64,000 bases of DNA from CAYNRE01 sp964399535 (GCA_964399535.1 CAYNRE010000009.1:372001-436000); one strand, 5' to 3'. Counted from the first letter of the stretch, positions 27,601 through 36,752 are shown. Numbers and translations: made by a program. Notes: generated from the letters alone by a model not told the origin.

Positions 27601-27723
27601 CTCCTCGGCCGCCGGCAGCCGGCCCGCCAACAGCGCCAGCCCAGAGGCGAGCAGCCAGACTCGGGCAATTCGCTTTTGGCCGAGAGGGCTTAGCGCGGCC
27701 CCCGCACGGTGGACATTCATCAT
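24691..27723 (-). CDS. PVC-type heme-binding protein: beta-propeller, HEAT repeats and cytochrome c domain
   Basis: A 1010-residue exported protein characteristic of Planctomycetes and Verrucomicrobia. A signal peptide (about residues 20-39) is followed by a glucose/sorbosone-dehydrogenase-like propeller (MTFDDQGRIWVTESLEYP, WGPDGWLYGLNG, WDEEGSAFLSACVIDHLWH). A helical HEAT-like region spans about 450-800. The C-terminal cytochrome c domain has the heme-binding CAQCH at 876-880 and a distal Met region. It is thought to pass electrons during oxidation of a sugar-like substrate in the periplasm; the substrate is unknown. No DUF1501/DUF1553 partner lies next to it. Confidence 0.9.
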   Translation of the reverse strand: MMNVHRAGAALSPLGQKRIARVWLLASGLALLAGRLPAAEERLPHHQDVPPGPALEPAEAIARMSVPPGFQVELVAAEPDLINPVAMTFDDQGRIWVTESLEYPRLEEGPGQDRVKVLEDTDRDGRVDRVTLFAEGLNIPSGIAVGYGGVWVANAPDLLFLADDDGDLKADRREVVVTGFGRRDVHELPSALGWGPDGWLYGLNGVFNPSVVRQDDREYRFTCAVWRVEPRSRRFELFCEGTSNPWGLAWDDEGSAFLSACVIDHLWHVVETGQYLRQAGAAPPYAWRQGSIVDHLHQKAAYCGLCYFDGDAFPAEYRDRLLMGNIHGGCLNVDRLEPRGATYQGLAEPDLLVANDAWFMPVSQQEGPDGCLYILDWYDRYHCYQDARRDPEGIERGRGRLYRLRYGDAPRAPVHHLAQADDQALLAALSQPGRYYRDRAQRLLAERRCGEVRDDLQALVLSAGASRKTRLAALFALVGAGPLPPNFQVKLLENADPALRAWGVRAAGSAGQVDHNVAAVLERRRRDPDPRVLLQMAIAAGKIAGNSTLEWLADAAESCGDDPVVPAIVWQNLLPRLPQEGDAWVARILANGGAAPAWRDLVPRTIERLSDAGPGAAEAAGRLLAGLAESIEPAPQVAAAAWIELAARRRQDRLSADVAAGFDRHLAALAQRALDRPPSDPLHLPGLLWSATTGSAPAQQALRGMVTDDSIEPTVRGAALETLLAGADPAAAELALSLVTGGEATDDPLRATALVQLARLNRPADARLLLDRYETVPGRLRAQLLDLLTEEPAWATALLDAIDEGRFPPAPLLAYHLRKLALSEDDEIRERARARFGSIRTGRDPAREATVNQVRELLRAERGEAAAGWEVFRKSCAQCHRLHGQGEEVGPDLTGNGRNSFEQLLSNVIDPSLVIGPAYQAWTLLTGDGRVLAGLLVENSPQRVTLKLPGGRVESVPRDQVEELIPSELSLMPEGLEKQLSPREMRDLFALLVLDRPPDDPQARRLPDAP

Positions 27724-27875
27724 GCTTTTCCCCGGAAAACCCCGCGTCGACCCGATTATAGCCCCCCGGCGCGCTGCTGCTTAGAATCGAACCAGCGGCT
27801 GTCCGGCCGGGGTGACGACAACGCCCGGGCTCGCGCGCCAGGGTGGGGCTATACACGCTTTCTCGATCTGGCAGC

Positions 27876-30449
27876 ATGGCGTTTTCCAACTGGCGAAGCC
27901 TGGTTCGTTCACAGCCCCAAGGGGGTCGAGCGCGCGCTCGACCCACCGCCGGCCGGGTTCGTTTGGGCTGCGAGCGGCTCGAAGCTCGGGCCCTGCTCAG
28001 CGGTTCTCCAGGCTCGGCCGGCGAACCCAATCTGCGTTTGCTGGAAATCGCTCTCAGCGATTCCAGCGGCGTGCCGGTTTCCACTCCGCAAGAACACCTG
28101 GAGTATTGGCTCAGCGCCCGCTGGGAAACCACGGCCCTGGCGGCCGATGCCACGTACCAAATCCGCTTCGAGTTGGCCGACCGCGTCTACGAGGCCGCCA
28201 CTTACACCTTCGGCGCCGGGCAAGAGAGCGGCACCTTTCAGACCGTCCGCGGACCGTTTCAAATGACCGCGGCCGGACAGTACACGGCCCGGGTCACGCT
28301 CGATTCGACGGCGCGGATTTCCGAAAGCGACGAAACCGACAACTCGCTCGAGCAGTCGATCGAGGCCCAGCCGGTGCCGCCCCCCTCGTTTCGCATGCAG
28401 CTACCGCTGGGAGGAACGCCGAATGTGGACTGGAGCATTTTGAACTACGTCGACCTCGACTCGGGCCCGGGCGCCGCCGACTTTCTGGGGGGAAACTACA
28501 CCTACAACGGCCACGACGCCATCGACTTCATGCTCCCCAATTTCGCCGCCATGGATCGCGGCGTGCCGGTCTACGCCGCCGCCGCCGGGCGCGTGGAGCG
28601 CGTGCTCGACGGCCAATGGGATCGCTACACCGATTGCACCTTTGCCACCGAAAACTTCGTGCTGATCGACCACGGCGACGGCTGGGAGACCAACTACGCC
28701 CATTTCCGCCTCAACAGTATCGTGGTCGCCTCGGGCCAAATGGTCGAAGCCGGCGACCTGTTGGGCTACATCGGCTCGAGCGGCTGCTCGAGCGACGCAC
28801 ACCTGCACTTCGCGCTCTGGCACTACGAAGTGCCTGTGGAAACCTACCTGCAGCCAGAAAACTACTGGCTGCCCGAAGCCATCCTGCCCTACGCCGGCGA
28901 TACGCCGGGGGTGACCGACTTCGGCGTCACCGACGGCGTGGTAACCTCGGACCTGATGAAGGAACGCCCCCCCGATCGCTACACCTTCGAACCGGTCGGC
29001 GGCCAGGGCCCGCGGTTTTGGGCCCGCGTTCATGGGCTGCCGGTCGGCACCACCCTCACGGTGCGCTGGTATCAGCCCAACGGCAACCTCTACGGTTCGC
29101 CGCAGACCACGGTGCTTTCCAGCGAAAACCGCTACGGCCAGCACACCGCGATCCGCCCGCTCAGCCCGTCGGCTCCGCAAGGCACCTGGCAAGTTGCTCT
29201 GGAAATCGACGGCCTCGAAGTGGCCCGCGACACGTTCCAGGTTACGACGGTGCCCACGCCTGAGATTAAGCTCTATCAGGGCAGCACCTATGTGATCGAT
29301 GGCCGGACGACGCCGCTCGACCTGGGCATCGCTGCGCAAGGGGCCGCAAACCCCATGCTCACCTGCACGATCTTCAACCACGGAACGGGCGATCTGACCA
29401 TCTCACAGATCGAAGTGCCCGCCGGGTTTCGCGTCGTCTCGCCGCCGCCGGCCCTCATCGCCCGAGGTGGTTCGGGCACGTTCACCTTGGCGCTGGAAAC
29501 CAGCGCCGCGGGCAAGCGCACTGGGTGGGTGCGCCTGGCCACGAACGACTCCAGCGAGGCCGACTACCGCTTTGCCGTGACTGGCAACGTGCTCGATCTT
29601 CCGCCGGCCGTCGTGGGGGTGTGGCTGGGATCGAGCGCCTGGATCGACCAGGGCCCCGGCGGGGGCGATCGCTGGTGGGCCATTGCGGTCGGTTCCGGAG
29701 AGCAACTGCGGCCGCTTCCCTGGACCGGGCTGAACCAGATTCGCCTGGCCTTTAGCGAGCCGGTGGCCGTGACCAGCGGCGACCTGCGGGTCTTCGGTCA
29801 GGCGATCGCCGAGTATTCCCTGGTCGCAGGCGGCTTCTCGTACGACGCCGAGCGGCACGAAGCCGTTTGGACGCTGGCCCAACCGTTGGCTGCCGATCGA
29901 ATCGCGCTGCAGCTCAAGAGCGGCCTCGCGCAAGGAGTCCACGACCTGACGAGCCAGCTCCTCGATGGCGACTGGATCAACCCGACGAGCCCCGCGCAGT
30001 TGTCGGGAGATTGGTTCCCGTCGGGCAATGGCCTGCAGGGGGGCGATTTCGTTTTTCAGTTCCGCGCGCTGGTGGGCGATTACAACGGCGACGGCGAAGT
30101 AGGCGCCGCCGATTACGCTGGTTGGGCGGCGCAAGCCAACTTGCCCTCGGCGAGCCCTTGGGCGGATTTCGACGGCTCGGGATCGATCGGCGCCGGCGAT
30201 TACACCATTTGGGCGGCCCGCTTCGGCACGCGCTTGCCCGAGACCCCGTCCGCGGGCGGCGCAGCGCCGCGGGCCCCCCTCAGCCTTCAGGTCGTTGCCA
30301 ACGCCTCGCCGCCTCGCGATACTGGCCCAGCCCATTTGTCCGCCGTGCCGCCGCGCGGCCAAACCCAGTCAGCCGAGCCGCATGAAGCCACCTTCCTCGC
30401 ATCGCTCTGGACCTGGCTCCGAGAGCGCGGACGAATCCGATCGGCGTGA
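27876..30449 (+). CDS. surface M23-type metallopeptidase with CARDB-like, choice-of-anchor D-like and dockerin-like domains
   Basis: An 857-residue protein. The N-terminus carries CERLEARALLS, the L-E-x-R-x-L-L-S motif of planctomycete surface proteins, in place of an ordinary signal peptide. A CARDB-like domain follows (ISESDETDNSLEQSIEAQP). The LytM/M23 domain has His213 and Asp217 (GHDAIDF) and the HLH pair His309/His311 (DAHLHFALW), so the zinc site looks complete. Later come an abnormal-spindle-like/choice-of-anchor D domain (ICNHGTGDLTIS-type) and two dockerin-like Ca loops (DYNGDGEVGAADY, DFDGSGSIGAGDY). It may cut peptide crosslinks outside the cell. The ATG at 27876 is preferred to a GTG at 27843. 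The last 68 bases overlap the permease gene. Confidence 0.85.
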   Translation: MAFSNWRSLVRSQPQGGRARARPTAGRVRLGCERLEARALLSGSPGSAGEPNLRLLEIALSDSSGVPVSTPQEHLEYWLSARWETTALAADATYQIRFELADRVYEAATYTFGAGQESGTFQTVRGPFQMTAAGQYTARVTLDSTARISESDETDNSLEQSIEAQPVPPPSFRMQLPLGGTPNVDWSILNYVDLDSGPGAADFLGGNYTYNGHDAIDFMLPNFAAMDRGVPVYAAAAGRVERVLDGQWDRYTDCTFATENFVLIDHGDGWETNYAHFRLNSIVVASGQMVEAGDLLGYIGSSGCSSDAHLHFALWHYEVPVETYLQPENYWLPEAILPYAGDTPGVTDFGVTDGVVTSDLMKERPPDRYTFEPVGGQGPRFWARVHGLPVGTTLTVRWYQPNGNLYGSPQTTVLSSENRYGQHTAIRPLSPSAPQGTWQVALEIDGLEVARDTFQVTTVPTPEIKLYQGSTYVIDGRTTPLDLGIAAQGAANPMLTCTIFNHGTGDLTISQIEVPAGFRVVSPPPALIARGGSGTFTLALETSAAGKRTGWVRLATNDSSEADYRFAVTGNVLDLPPAVVGVWLGSSAWIDQGPGGGDRWWAIAVGSGEQLRPLPWTGLNQIRLAFSEPVAVTSGDLRVFGQAIAEYSLVAGGFSYDAERHEAVWTLAQPLAADRIALQLKSGLAQGVHDLTSQLLDGDWINPTSPAQLSGDWFPSGNGLQGGDFVFQFRALVGDYNGDGEVGAADYAGWAAQANLPSASPWADFDGSGSIGAGDYTIWAARFGTRLPETPSAGGAAPRAPLSLQVVANASPPRDTGPAHLSAVPPRGQTQSAEPHEATFLASLWTWLRERGRIRSA

Positions 30450-31902
30450 CGACGCCGAGCTCGCTCAGTTCGGCTACTTGCAACAACTGCGCCGCTCGAT
30501 GGGGGGCTTCTCGAGCTTCGCCATCTCGTTTTCGCTGATCTCAATTTCCACCGGCATTTTCGCCAACTTCTCACATGGCCTTCGGCAGGTGGGCCCCGCC
30601 CTGGTCTGGTCGTGGCTCGTGGCGGTCATCGGCCAGCTGCTCGTGGCCTTGGTCGTCGGCGAACTGGGGGTTCGCTACCCCATCTCGGGCTACGGCTACC
30701 AATGGGGCGCGCGGCTGATCGGCCCGCGGTTCGGTTTCTTCGTGGGCTGGGTGCTGTTGGTGCAATACCTGGTGGGCTACCCGGCGATCTGCCGCACGCT
30801 GGCCGACAACCTGCACAGCTTTCTCACACCCATCTTGGCCAGCTACGGCCGCGAGTTGCCCATGACCCCCCAGTGGGTCGGCGTGGTGGTCATTACCGTT
30901 ACGGCCGCCGTGCACCTGGCCGGGCTGCGCCCCGCCGCCTTGGTGAACGACCTGGGCGTGATCTTCGAAATGGCGGGCACCGTCGTGATTACGGGGGTGC
31001 TGTTGGCCCTATTCGCCTGGGCCGCCTGGCCCTGGACCGAGCTTTTCGACACGACCAACGCCGATACCGGCCAGCCCGCGACATCCTCGGCCTGGGCGCT
31101 GTCGCTGCTGTTGGGAGCCTGGTGCCTGACCGGTTTCGAAGGGGCCGCCGACCTGGCCGAGGAAACCCACCAACCGCGCCGTACGATTCCCCGGGCCGTC
31201 GTTCTCTCGGAACTCAGCTCGGGCATCGGCGGGTTCTTCCTGCTCGTGGCCTTCCTGGTGGCCATCGACGACCTGCCGGGCATTACCGCCAGCAGCCAGC
31301 CCATGCTGGAAATCCTCCGTCGCCGGCTCCCCAGCGTCGTTACCACGGGCTTCATGCTGCTGGTTTTCGTGTCGATCTTCGCCTGTGGCGTGGCCAGCCT
31401 GGCCCATGCCACGCGACTGGTCTTCGCCCTGGCCCGCGACAACATGCTGCCTATGTCCGAAGTGCTCAAGCAGGTCGACCCGGTTACCCAAACCCCGCGC
31501 AGCGCAATCCTGGTGGTGTGGATGCTTTCGGTGATGGTCGTGCTGGGGTTGCAGAAGCTCGAGCTGATCACGTCGATCGCCACCGTGGCCGGCTATCTGG
31601 GGTACGGCGCCATCGTGACCACGGCGCTGATTGGCGTGGCGGGCGGCCAGGAGCCCGAGGGGTTCACTCTGGGGCGCTGGCGGCGGCCGATTAGTGCCGC
31701 GGCCCTGATTTGGACCGCGGTGGTGGTCGGCGCCCTGACTATTCCCCAGCTCGACGGCGGACATCGCACCGCCTGGGGAACACTCATTGCGCTGGCCCTG
31801 GGAACGCTGTTGTTCCTCGTGCAGATCGGGCCGCGCATTCGCCGGGGCGAGGCCGGTCCGCCGCCGGTCGGAAGCGAACCCACTGCTGCCCAGGGCGACT
31901 GA
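30382..31902 (+). CDS. APC superfamily amino acid permease
   Basis: A 506-residue inner-membrane transporter with about 12 transmembrane helices. The first helix has the family signature FSSFAISFSLISISTGIF, and the second region reads GELGVRYPISGYGYQWGARL. The central GFEGAADLAEETHQPRRTIPRA loop is typical of the GABA/choline-type permeases (BAT1/UGA4-like). It should import an amino acid or polyamine with protons; the substrate is not readable. The start ATG lies inside the end of the M23 gene in another reading frame, a 68-bp overlap that suggests coupled translation. The first 30 residues are Ser/Arg/Asp-rich and cytosolic. Confidence 0.9.
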   Translation: MKPPSSHRSGPGSESADESDRRDDAELAQFGYLQQLRRSMGGFSSFAISFSLISISTGIFANFSHGLRQVGPALVWSWLVAVIGQLLVALVVGELGVRYPISGYGYQWGARLIGPRFGFFVGWVLLVQYLVGYPAICRTLADNLHSFLTPILASYGRELPMTPQWVGVVVITVTAAVHLAGLRPAALVNDLGVIFEMAGTVVITGVLLALFAWAAWPWTELFDTTNADTGQPATSSAWALSLLLGAWCLTGFEGAADLAEETHQPRRTIPRAVVLSELSSGIGGFFLLVAFLVAIDDLPGITASSQPMLEILRRRLPSVVTTGFMLLVFVSIFACGVASLAHATRLVFALARDNMLPMSEVLKQVDPVTQTPRSAILVVWMLSVMVVLGLQKLELITSIATVAGYLGYGAIVTTALIGVAGGQEPEGFTLGRWRRPISAAALIWTAVVVGALTIPQLDGGHRTAWGTLIALALGTLLFLVQIGPRIRRGEAGPPPVGSEPTAAQGD

Positions 31903-31983
31903 AGCCGGTTTGGCTTTAACGCGGGGCGGGCGCGTCGCCGGGGCAATGCCCAGGTTTTCCGATGGCCCCGGGCGCCTCGTGGC

Positions 31984-33510
31984 TCACGAACCGCCGGGTT
32001 GCCGTGCCGCGGCCCAGGTAACCGAACCCAGCAGCCGTCCCTCGGCATCGCGCCGGGGGGCGACGAGCATGCGCACCCGCAGTCGAGGTTGTTGCCAATC
32101 GCCGAACTGGACTTCGCGCAGAATCATTCCATCGACCACCGATTCCTCGAGCACGGTCAGTTGCTCGCCCCAGCGGTGCTGCATCTGGGCGCCGACGAAC
32201 TCGAGCGTGGCCCCCAGGCAGCGTGCGGCTCGAATTCCCAAGAACTCTTCCTCGGAGCCCAACAGCGCCACCACCTTGTCGTCGGCGTCGGTCGCCAGCC
32301 CCCAGAGACTCCCCCCGCTCCAGTCAGCCATTGCCTGTTGCTGAACCGACAAAGCCTGGGGATCGACCACGGCCCGTGTCTCGCCGAAAAACGCGGCGGG
32401 ACGCGAGAGCTCGAACCGGCGAGGCTCGCCACCGGGCGCGGCCCCCCGCAACTGCGCCTCCAGCAGGGCCAATTCCGTCAGCCAGACCTCGCGATTGAGC
32501 CGCACGCCAGCCAGCACCTCGTCGTGTCGCGCCCGCAGCGCGGCCACGATCGGCCGCAGTTCGGCCGGCCCGAGCGTGTGCAGACTTAAGTCGTAGGGGT
32601 GCACCACCGTGTTGACGAACAGGGGGCAGTTCCACGCTTCGGCCAGGAGCAGCAGATCGGCGAATTCATGCACGTTGGGCCGCATCAGGCAATGGGTCAG
32701 GCTGATCGAGGTGCCCCTGGCGCGGCAGTAGGCATGAAACCGTTCGAAGTTGGCCCACACCTCCGCGAAACGGGCCCCCACGCGAATCGACTCGAAGGTG
32801 GCCGGCGTCATGCCGTCGAGGCTCACGATGAGCGACACGGGTAAACGGTCGAGCACCCGCTCAACCGCGGCGTTCCAAACCGTGGCGTTGGTGTTCACGG
32901 CCGTGGGGGTCGTCAGCCCCTGGTGAATCAGCATCTCCAGCACTCGGAGCGACTCGGCGGCCAACAAGGGCTCGCCGCCGAAGAACTTGGCCTTCTTCAA
33001 ATGGGGCAAGTATTTGGCCAGGTCGCGAAAAAACGGCTCGTCGTACGCCTTGGGTAGCGGAGGCAATTTTTCCCGGCGGGAACGAATCAGCGACGACCAC
33101 TGCCCGTGACACATGCGGCACTGAAGGTTGCAGGTGTTGCTGAGCGAAAACTCCATTTGGACCGGCCAGGCCAGCGGCTCCGCGGCCGCGAATTCATCGA
33201 ACGCCCGGGCGTGGGCCCGCGCGCCGGTTCCCTGGCGAATTTGCCAATCGCAGAAACGGCACCCCTCGCTGAGCCGATAGCGGCGCAGTGCGCCGCGCAA
33301 TTGCTCGGCCCGAGCGCCCCGCCAGATTTCGTCGAGCGTGCTCTCGCGCACGCTGCCCAGCGGGAATTCATCGTTCTGGCAACAGGCCCGTACATTGCCC
33401 AGCGTATCGAAATACAGCGACACGAAGGGGGCATAGCACACCGCTGAAAAGGGCTGCGCGGGCCCTCGGCGCTGGGCGTCGTATTCCGTTTGCCAGTCGG
33501 GAAGTCGCAT
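31984..33510 (-). CDS. twitch/SPASM-type radical SAM protein
   Basis: A 508-residue enzyme. The radical SAM cluster motif is C-x3-C-x2-C at Cys127, 131 and 134 (NTCNLQCRMCHG), followed by the GGEPLL SAM-binding motif. Upstream of the barrel, residues about 20-95 hold a SPASM/twitch-like module with GNVRACC, LGSVRESTLDEIW and GCRFCDWQ cysteines. So the auxiliary cluster domain lies before the core, as in the twitch radical SAM group. The C-terminal third shows no clear domain. Substrate unknown; relatives occur in cell-surface and peptide-modification clusters. It converges with the permease gene. ATG at 33510 chosen; 25 further upstream codons look non-coding. Confidence 0.85.
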   Translation of the reverse strand: MRLPDWQTEYDAQRRGPAQPFSAVCYAPFVSLYFDTLGNVRACCQNDEFPLGSVRESTLDEIWRGARAEQLRGALRRYRLSEGCRFCDWQIRQGTGARAHARAFDEFAAAEPLAWPVQMEFSLSNTCNLQCRMCHGQWSSLIRSRREKLPPLPKAYDEPFFRDLAKYLPHLKKAKFFGGEPLLAAESLRVLEMLIHQGLTTPTAVNTNATVWNAAVERVLDRLPVSLIVSLDGMTPATFESIRVGARFAEVWANFERFHAYCRARGTSISLTHCLMRPNVHEFADLLLLAEAWNCPLFVNTVVHPYDLSLHTLGPAELRPIVAALRARHDEVLAGVRLNREVWLTELALLEAQLRGAAPGGEPRRFELSRPAAFFGETRAVVDPQALSVQQQAMADWSGGSLWGLATDADDKVVALLGSEEEFLGIRAARCLGATLEFVGAQMQHRWGEQLTVLEESVVDGMILREVQFGDWQQPRLRVRMLVAPRRDAEGRLLGSVTWAAARQPGGS

Positions 33511-33679
33511 GGTGATCGCACTTGGTCGCGGCCCGCTGGCCGCCGCGCTCGCAAAGCGGCGGGGCCACCCCAGCAACCGAGCCACTCGGGTCGGGCCCTC
33601 GTACCGTAACCGCCATTATCGCTTGGGCGCGCGAGCGAGTGCCAGGAATCGTGCCGCGGGGTGACGAAGATTCGGCCGA

Positions 33680-35308
33680 CTAGCGCAAAAAATACCCCTG
33701 GTAGCGCTCGCGGAGGGCCGATTTGAGAAATTTGCCGGCCGAGGTGCGCGGAATTTGGTCGGTAAACTCCACGGCATCGGGCAGCCACCACTTGGCGAAC
33801 TGGGGGGCGAGAAACTCGATCAGCTCCTCCGGAGTCGCCTTTTCCTCCTCTTTGAGCACTACCACGGCCAGGGGGCGCTCGTCCCACTTGGGATGCGCCA
33901 CCGGAATCACGGCCGCCTCGGCCACGGCCGGATGCCCCATCAGGGCGTTTTCCAGCGCCACCGAGCTGATCCATTCGCCTCCCGACTTGATCACATCCTT
34001 GGCCCGGTCCTGCAGTTGCATGCAGCCATGCTCGTCGATGGCGACAATGTCGCCGGTTCGGAACCAACCGTCGTCGGTAAACGAGCCGGAGCCCTCGGGA
34101 CAGTTGTAATAGCTGCGGGCGATCCACGGCCCCCGCACCTCAAGTTCGCCCATCGACTGGGCATCCCAGGGCACCAGGCCGGTCTCGTTTCGGGCGCGCA
34201 GCTCGACAAAGGGAACCGGCCCTCCCTGGGTAGCGCGAAAATCGAACTGCACGTCGGCCGGAGCGTCGCACAATCGGCTAGGCAAATTGGCCATCGTTCC
34301 CATCGGCGACAGTTCGGTCATGCCCCAAGCGTGAATAATCTTCAGCCCATGCCGCTCTTGAAAGCCGCGGATCATCGACTTGGGCGCGGCCGAGCCTCCT
34401 ACGACCATGGCCCGCAGCGAGGATAGATCGTAGGCCTGGGGCTGTTTGTCCAAAATCTGCAGCATTCCAAGCCAAATCGTCGGTACACCCGCGGTAATCG
34501 TCACCCGCTCGCGCGCCAACAGGTCGAGCAGCGAGGGCGGATCGAGATGCGGACCTGGGAAGACCTGTTTCGACCCCACCAGCGTGGCCGTGAAGGGCAT
34601 CCCCCAGGCGTTGGCGTGAAACATGGGCACCACCGGCAACGTAACGTCGCGCTCGCTCGCTCCCATGGTGTCGGCCGCGGCGTTGGCCAGTGAGTGCAGC
34701 ACGATGGCCCGGTGGCTGTAGAGCACCCCCTTGGGCTTGCCCGTGGTGCCCGAGGTGTAGCACATGGCGCAGGCCTGCTGCTCGTCGAACTGGGGCCACC
34801 GAAACTTGTTCACGTCGTGCGAAGCCAAGAGCTGTTCGTAATCGAGCGTGCCATGCGGCACTGGCCGATCGCCCGCCGGGACGACGATCACGTGCTCGAA
34901 TCGAACCTGGTGGCGAAACTTCTCGAAGAGGTCCCAGAGCACCGCGTCGACAATCACTACTTTGTCGCCCGCGTGGTCGGCGATGAACGCCAGGTCGTTG
35001 GGATGCAGCCGTAAATTGAGCGTGTGCAGCACGCCGCCGGCCGTGGGGATGCCGAAATACGCCTCGAGGTGCTGGTAATGATTCCAGCAGAACGTGGCCA
35101 CCCGATCTCCCGGCCGAACTCCCATGCCCTCCAGCGCCAGCGCCAGTTGCTTGCTGCGGCGCACCATGTCGCGATAGGTGTAGCGATGCAGCGACTTATC
35201 GGGCAGCCGGGTAACGATCTCCTTATCGCCGAAATGCTGCTCGGCCCGGCGCAAGAAATAGGGCAGCGTGAGCGGAAAATCCATCATCAGGCCGTGTACG
35301 TCTGCCAT
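33680..35308 (-). CDS. fatty-acid--CoA ligase (AMP-binding enzyme)
   Basis: Activates a fatty acid to acyl-CoA through an acyl-adenylate. The 542-residue product has the AMP-binding P-loop CYTSGTTGKPKG, the adenine motif HAWGMTELSP, the Asp of FRTGDIV and the C-terminal catalytic Lys in PRTSAGKFLK. The best resemblance is to medium/long-chain ligases of the AlkK group (NAWGMPFTATLVGSKQVFPG). The start MADVHGLMMDFPL follows a strong ggagggga site. Upstream codons in frame are non-coding. It faces the radical SAM gene's start across a 169-bp gap on the same strand, but joint function is not evident. Confidence 0.93.
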   Translation of the reverse strand: MADVHGLMMDFPLTLPYFLRRAEQHFGDKEIVTRLPDKSLHRYTYRDMVRRSKQLALALEGMGVRPGDRVATFCWNHYQHLEAYFGIPTAGGVLHTLNLRLHPNDLAFIADHAGDKVVIVDAVLWDLFEKFRHQVRFEHVIVVPAGDRPVPHGTLDYEQLLASHDVNKFRWPQFDEQQACAMCYTSGTTGKPKGVLYSHRAIVLHSLANAAADTMGASERDVTLPVVPMFHANAWGMPFTATLVGSKQVFPGPHLDPPSLLDLLARERVTITAGVPTIWLGMLQILDKQPQAYDLSSLRAMVVGGSAAPKSMIRGFQERHGLKIIHAWGMTELSPMGTMANLPSRLCDAPADVQFDFRATQGGPVPFVELRARNETGLVPWDAQSMGELEVRGPWIARSYYNCPEGSGSFTDDGWFRTGDIVAIDEHGCMQLQDRAKDVIKSGGEWISSVALENALMGHPAVAEAAVIPVAHPKWDERPLAVVVLKEEEKATPEELIEFLAPQFAKWWLPDAVEFTDQIPRTSAGKFLKSALRERYQGYFLR

Positions 35309-35537
35309 GGCTCCCCTCCACCCCCGCGATGAAACCCAGGAAATGCGCCGCGACCCCCACGCGCCCCGGCCCGCGGACCAAGCCGCACGGCACGAGCCCC
35401 AAGTAAGCGGCTGCCTGACCGCGGCCCGCCGCACGTGGGCCGATTGTAGCCTGACCGAAGCGGGTAAGAAACGCTCGCTCCCCGGACCGGGAGAGGCTGC
35501 TTGCCGCGGCCGGCCGCGGCGCTTGAGCCCCCCGAGG

Positions 35538-36530
35538 CTAGGCGGCCGGGGGCTCGATCGCGGCGGGGGCTTGGGCCACTTCAACCGCGACCGGAGCCGA
35601 CGCCTGCTTGCTGGCTTCCGAATCGTCGGTAATGCGGAAAAACAACCGCTCCAGGTTTTCTTCCTCGGGCTTCAGCCGGCAGAGCACCACCCCGCTGGCG
35701 CGGGCCAATTCGAAGAAGCGGCGCGTCGTCCAGCCAGGCGGAACGCTCACCACGGCCTGGTCGATCACCTCTTCGGGCAGCTCGATGCCAGCGTCGCGCA
35801 GCGCGGTCAGAAAGCGCGTCGCATCACCCTGCCAAGCCAGTTCGTAGCGGTCGCTGATCGTCGAGCGGAGCTCGGCCATCGTTCCCGAGCGAATGACGGT
35901 GCCCTGATGCATGACGACAACCTGATCGCAGAGCCGCTCGACATCGCCCAACAAATGCGTGCAGATAATCACGCTCTTGCCCGTTTCGGCAATCAGGTCC
36001 TCCAAGGTACGAAGCATGTTGATCCGGCCGTGTGGATCGAGGCCGTTGGTCGGCTCGTCGAGCAACAACAGTTTCGGATCGTGAACCAAGGCGGCGGCCA
36101 GCTTCAGCCGCTGCAGATTGCCCAGCGAGTACTCTTCCAGCCGGCGATACCGCAGTTCGCCCAGCCCCACGTAGTTCAGCACCTCGTGAGCGCGGCGGCG
36201 GGCGTCGCGATGCGGCATGCCGTACAGGTCGCCCGAAAGCGTGACGTATTCCACCCCCCGTAGCACGGGCACCGTGGCCGCGGCCTCGGGCATGTAGCCC
36301 ACCTGGCCGCGCAGATCCCGGCCCGCGTGGTGGATGTCGCAGCCCAGGATGCTCCCCTCGCCCCCGTCGGGCGCCAACAGGCCCAGCAAGATTTTGAGCA
36401 GCGTCGATTTGCCGGCGCCGTTGTTGCCAACCAGCCCGATGGTGCCCGGCTCCAGGCAAAGGCTCACCCCGCGCAGGGCGTGTACGGGGCCGTAGCTGCG
36501 GCTCACGTTGCGAATATCAACCAGCGCCAT
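35538..36530 (-). CDS. ABC transporter ATP-binding protein
   Basis: A 330-residue ATPase of the ABC-2/CcmA-like exporter class. Walker A is GNNGAGKST, the Q-loop region VGYMPEAAA, Walker B LLLLDEPTNGLD and the H-loop ICTHLL. The signature is YSLGNLQ in place of LSGGQ, a variant that appears in related ATPases. After residue 240 a C-terminal domain of unknown role follows, ending in a Pro/Ala tail. No permease gene is adjacent, so the membrane partner is elsewhere or in a distant operon. The start MALVDIRNVSRSYG is typical. Confidence 0.9.
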   Translation of the reverse strand: MALVDIRNVSRSYGPVHALRGVSLCLEPGTIGLVGNNGAGKSTLLKILLGLLAPDGGEGSILGCDIHHAGRDLRGQVGYMPEAAATVPVLRGVEYVTLSGDLYGMPHRDARRRAHEVLNYVGLGELRYRRLEEYSLGNLQRLKLAAALVHDPKLLLLDEPTNGLDPHGRINMLRTLEDLIAETGKSVIICTHLLGDVERLCDQVVVMHQGTVIRSGTMAELRSTISDRYELAWQGDATRFLTALRDAGIELPEEVIDQAVVSVPPGWTTRRFFELARASGVVLCRLKPEEENLERLFFRITDDSEASKQASAPVAVEVAQAPAAIEPPAA

Positions 36531-36752
36531 GCACGGCTCGGCATTGGATTTCAAAAGGGGAAAGCCCGGGGCCGAGAAACGGCCGCTTGGGCCCATGGGG
36601 TGCCCCACTTCAGCCCGCGGCACTTTCCACAGTTTAGCAGCCAGCTTCGCGGCGCTGCAGTCCGCGGCGCGGGTCGGCAGGCTGCCAACCCGCGACCAGG
36701 TGGCCCCGCCAGGCCGAGCAGCGGCCCTCGGCAAACCCCGTTTCCGAGTGCC

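Noticed and set aside
29403..30362. 319-residue minus-strand open frame inside the M23 gene
   Set aside because: It is a shadow of the M23/dockerin coding sequence; composition is Arg/Gly/Ala-rich without motifs.
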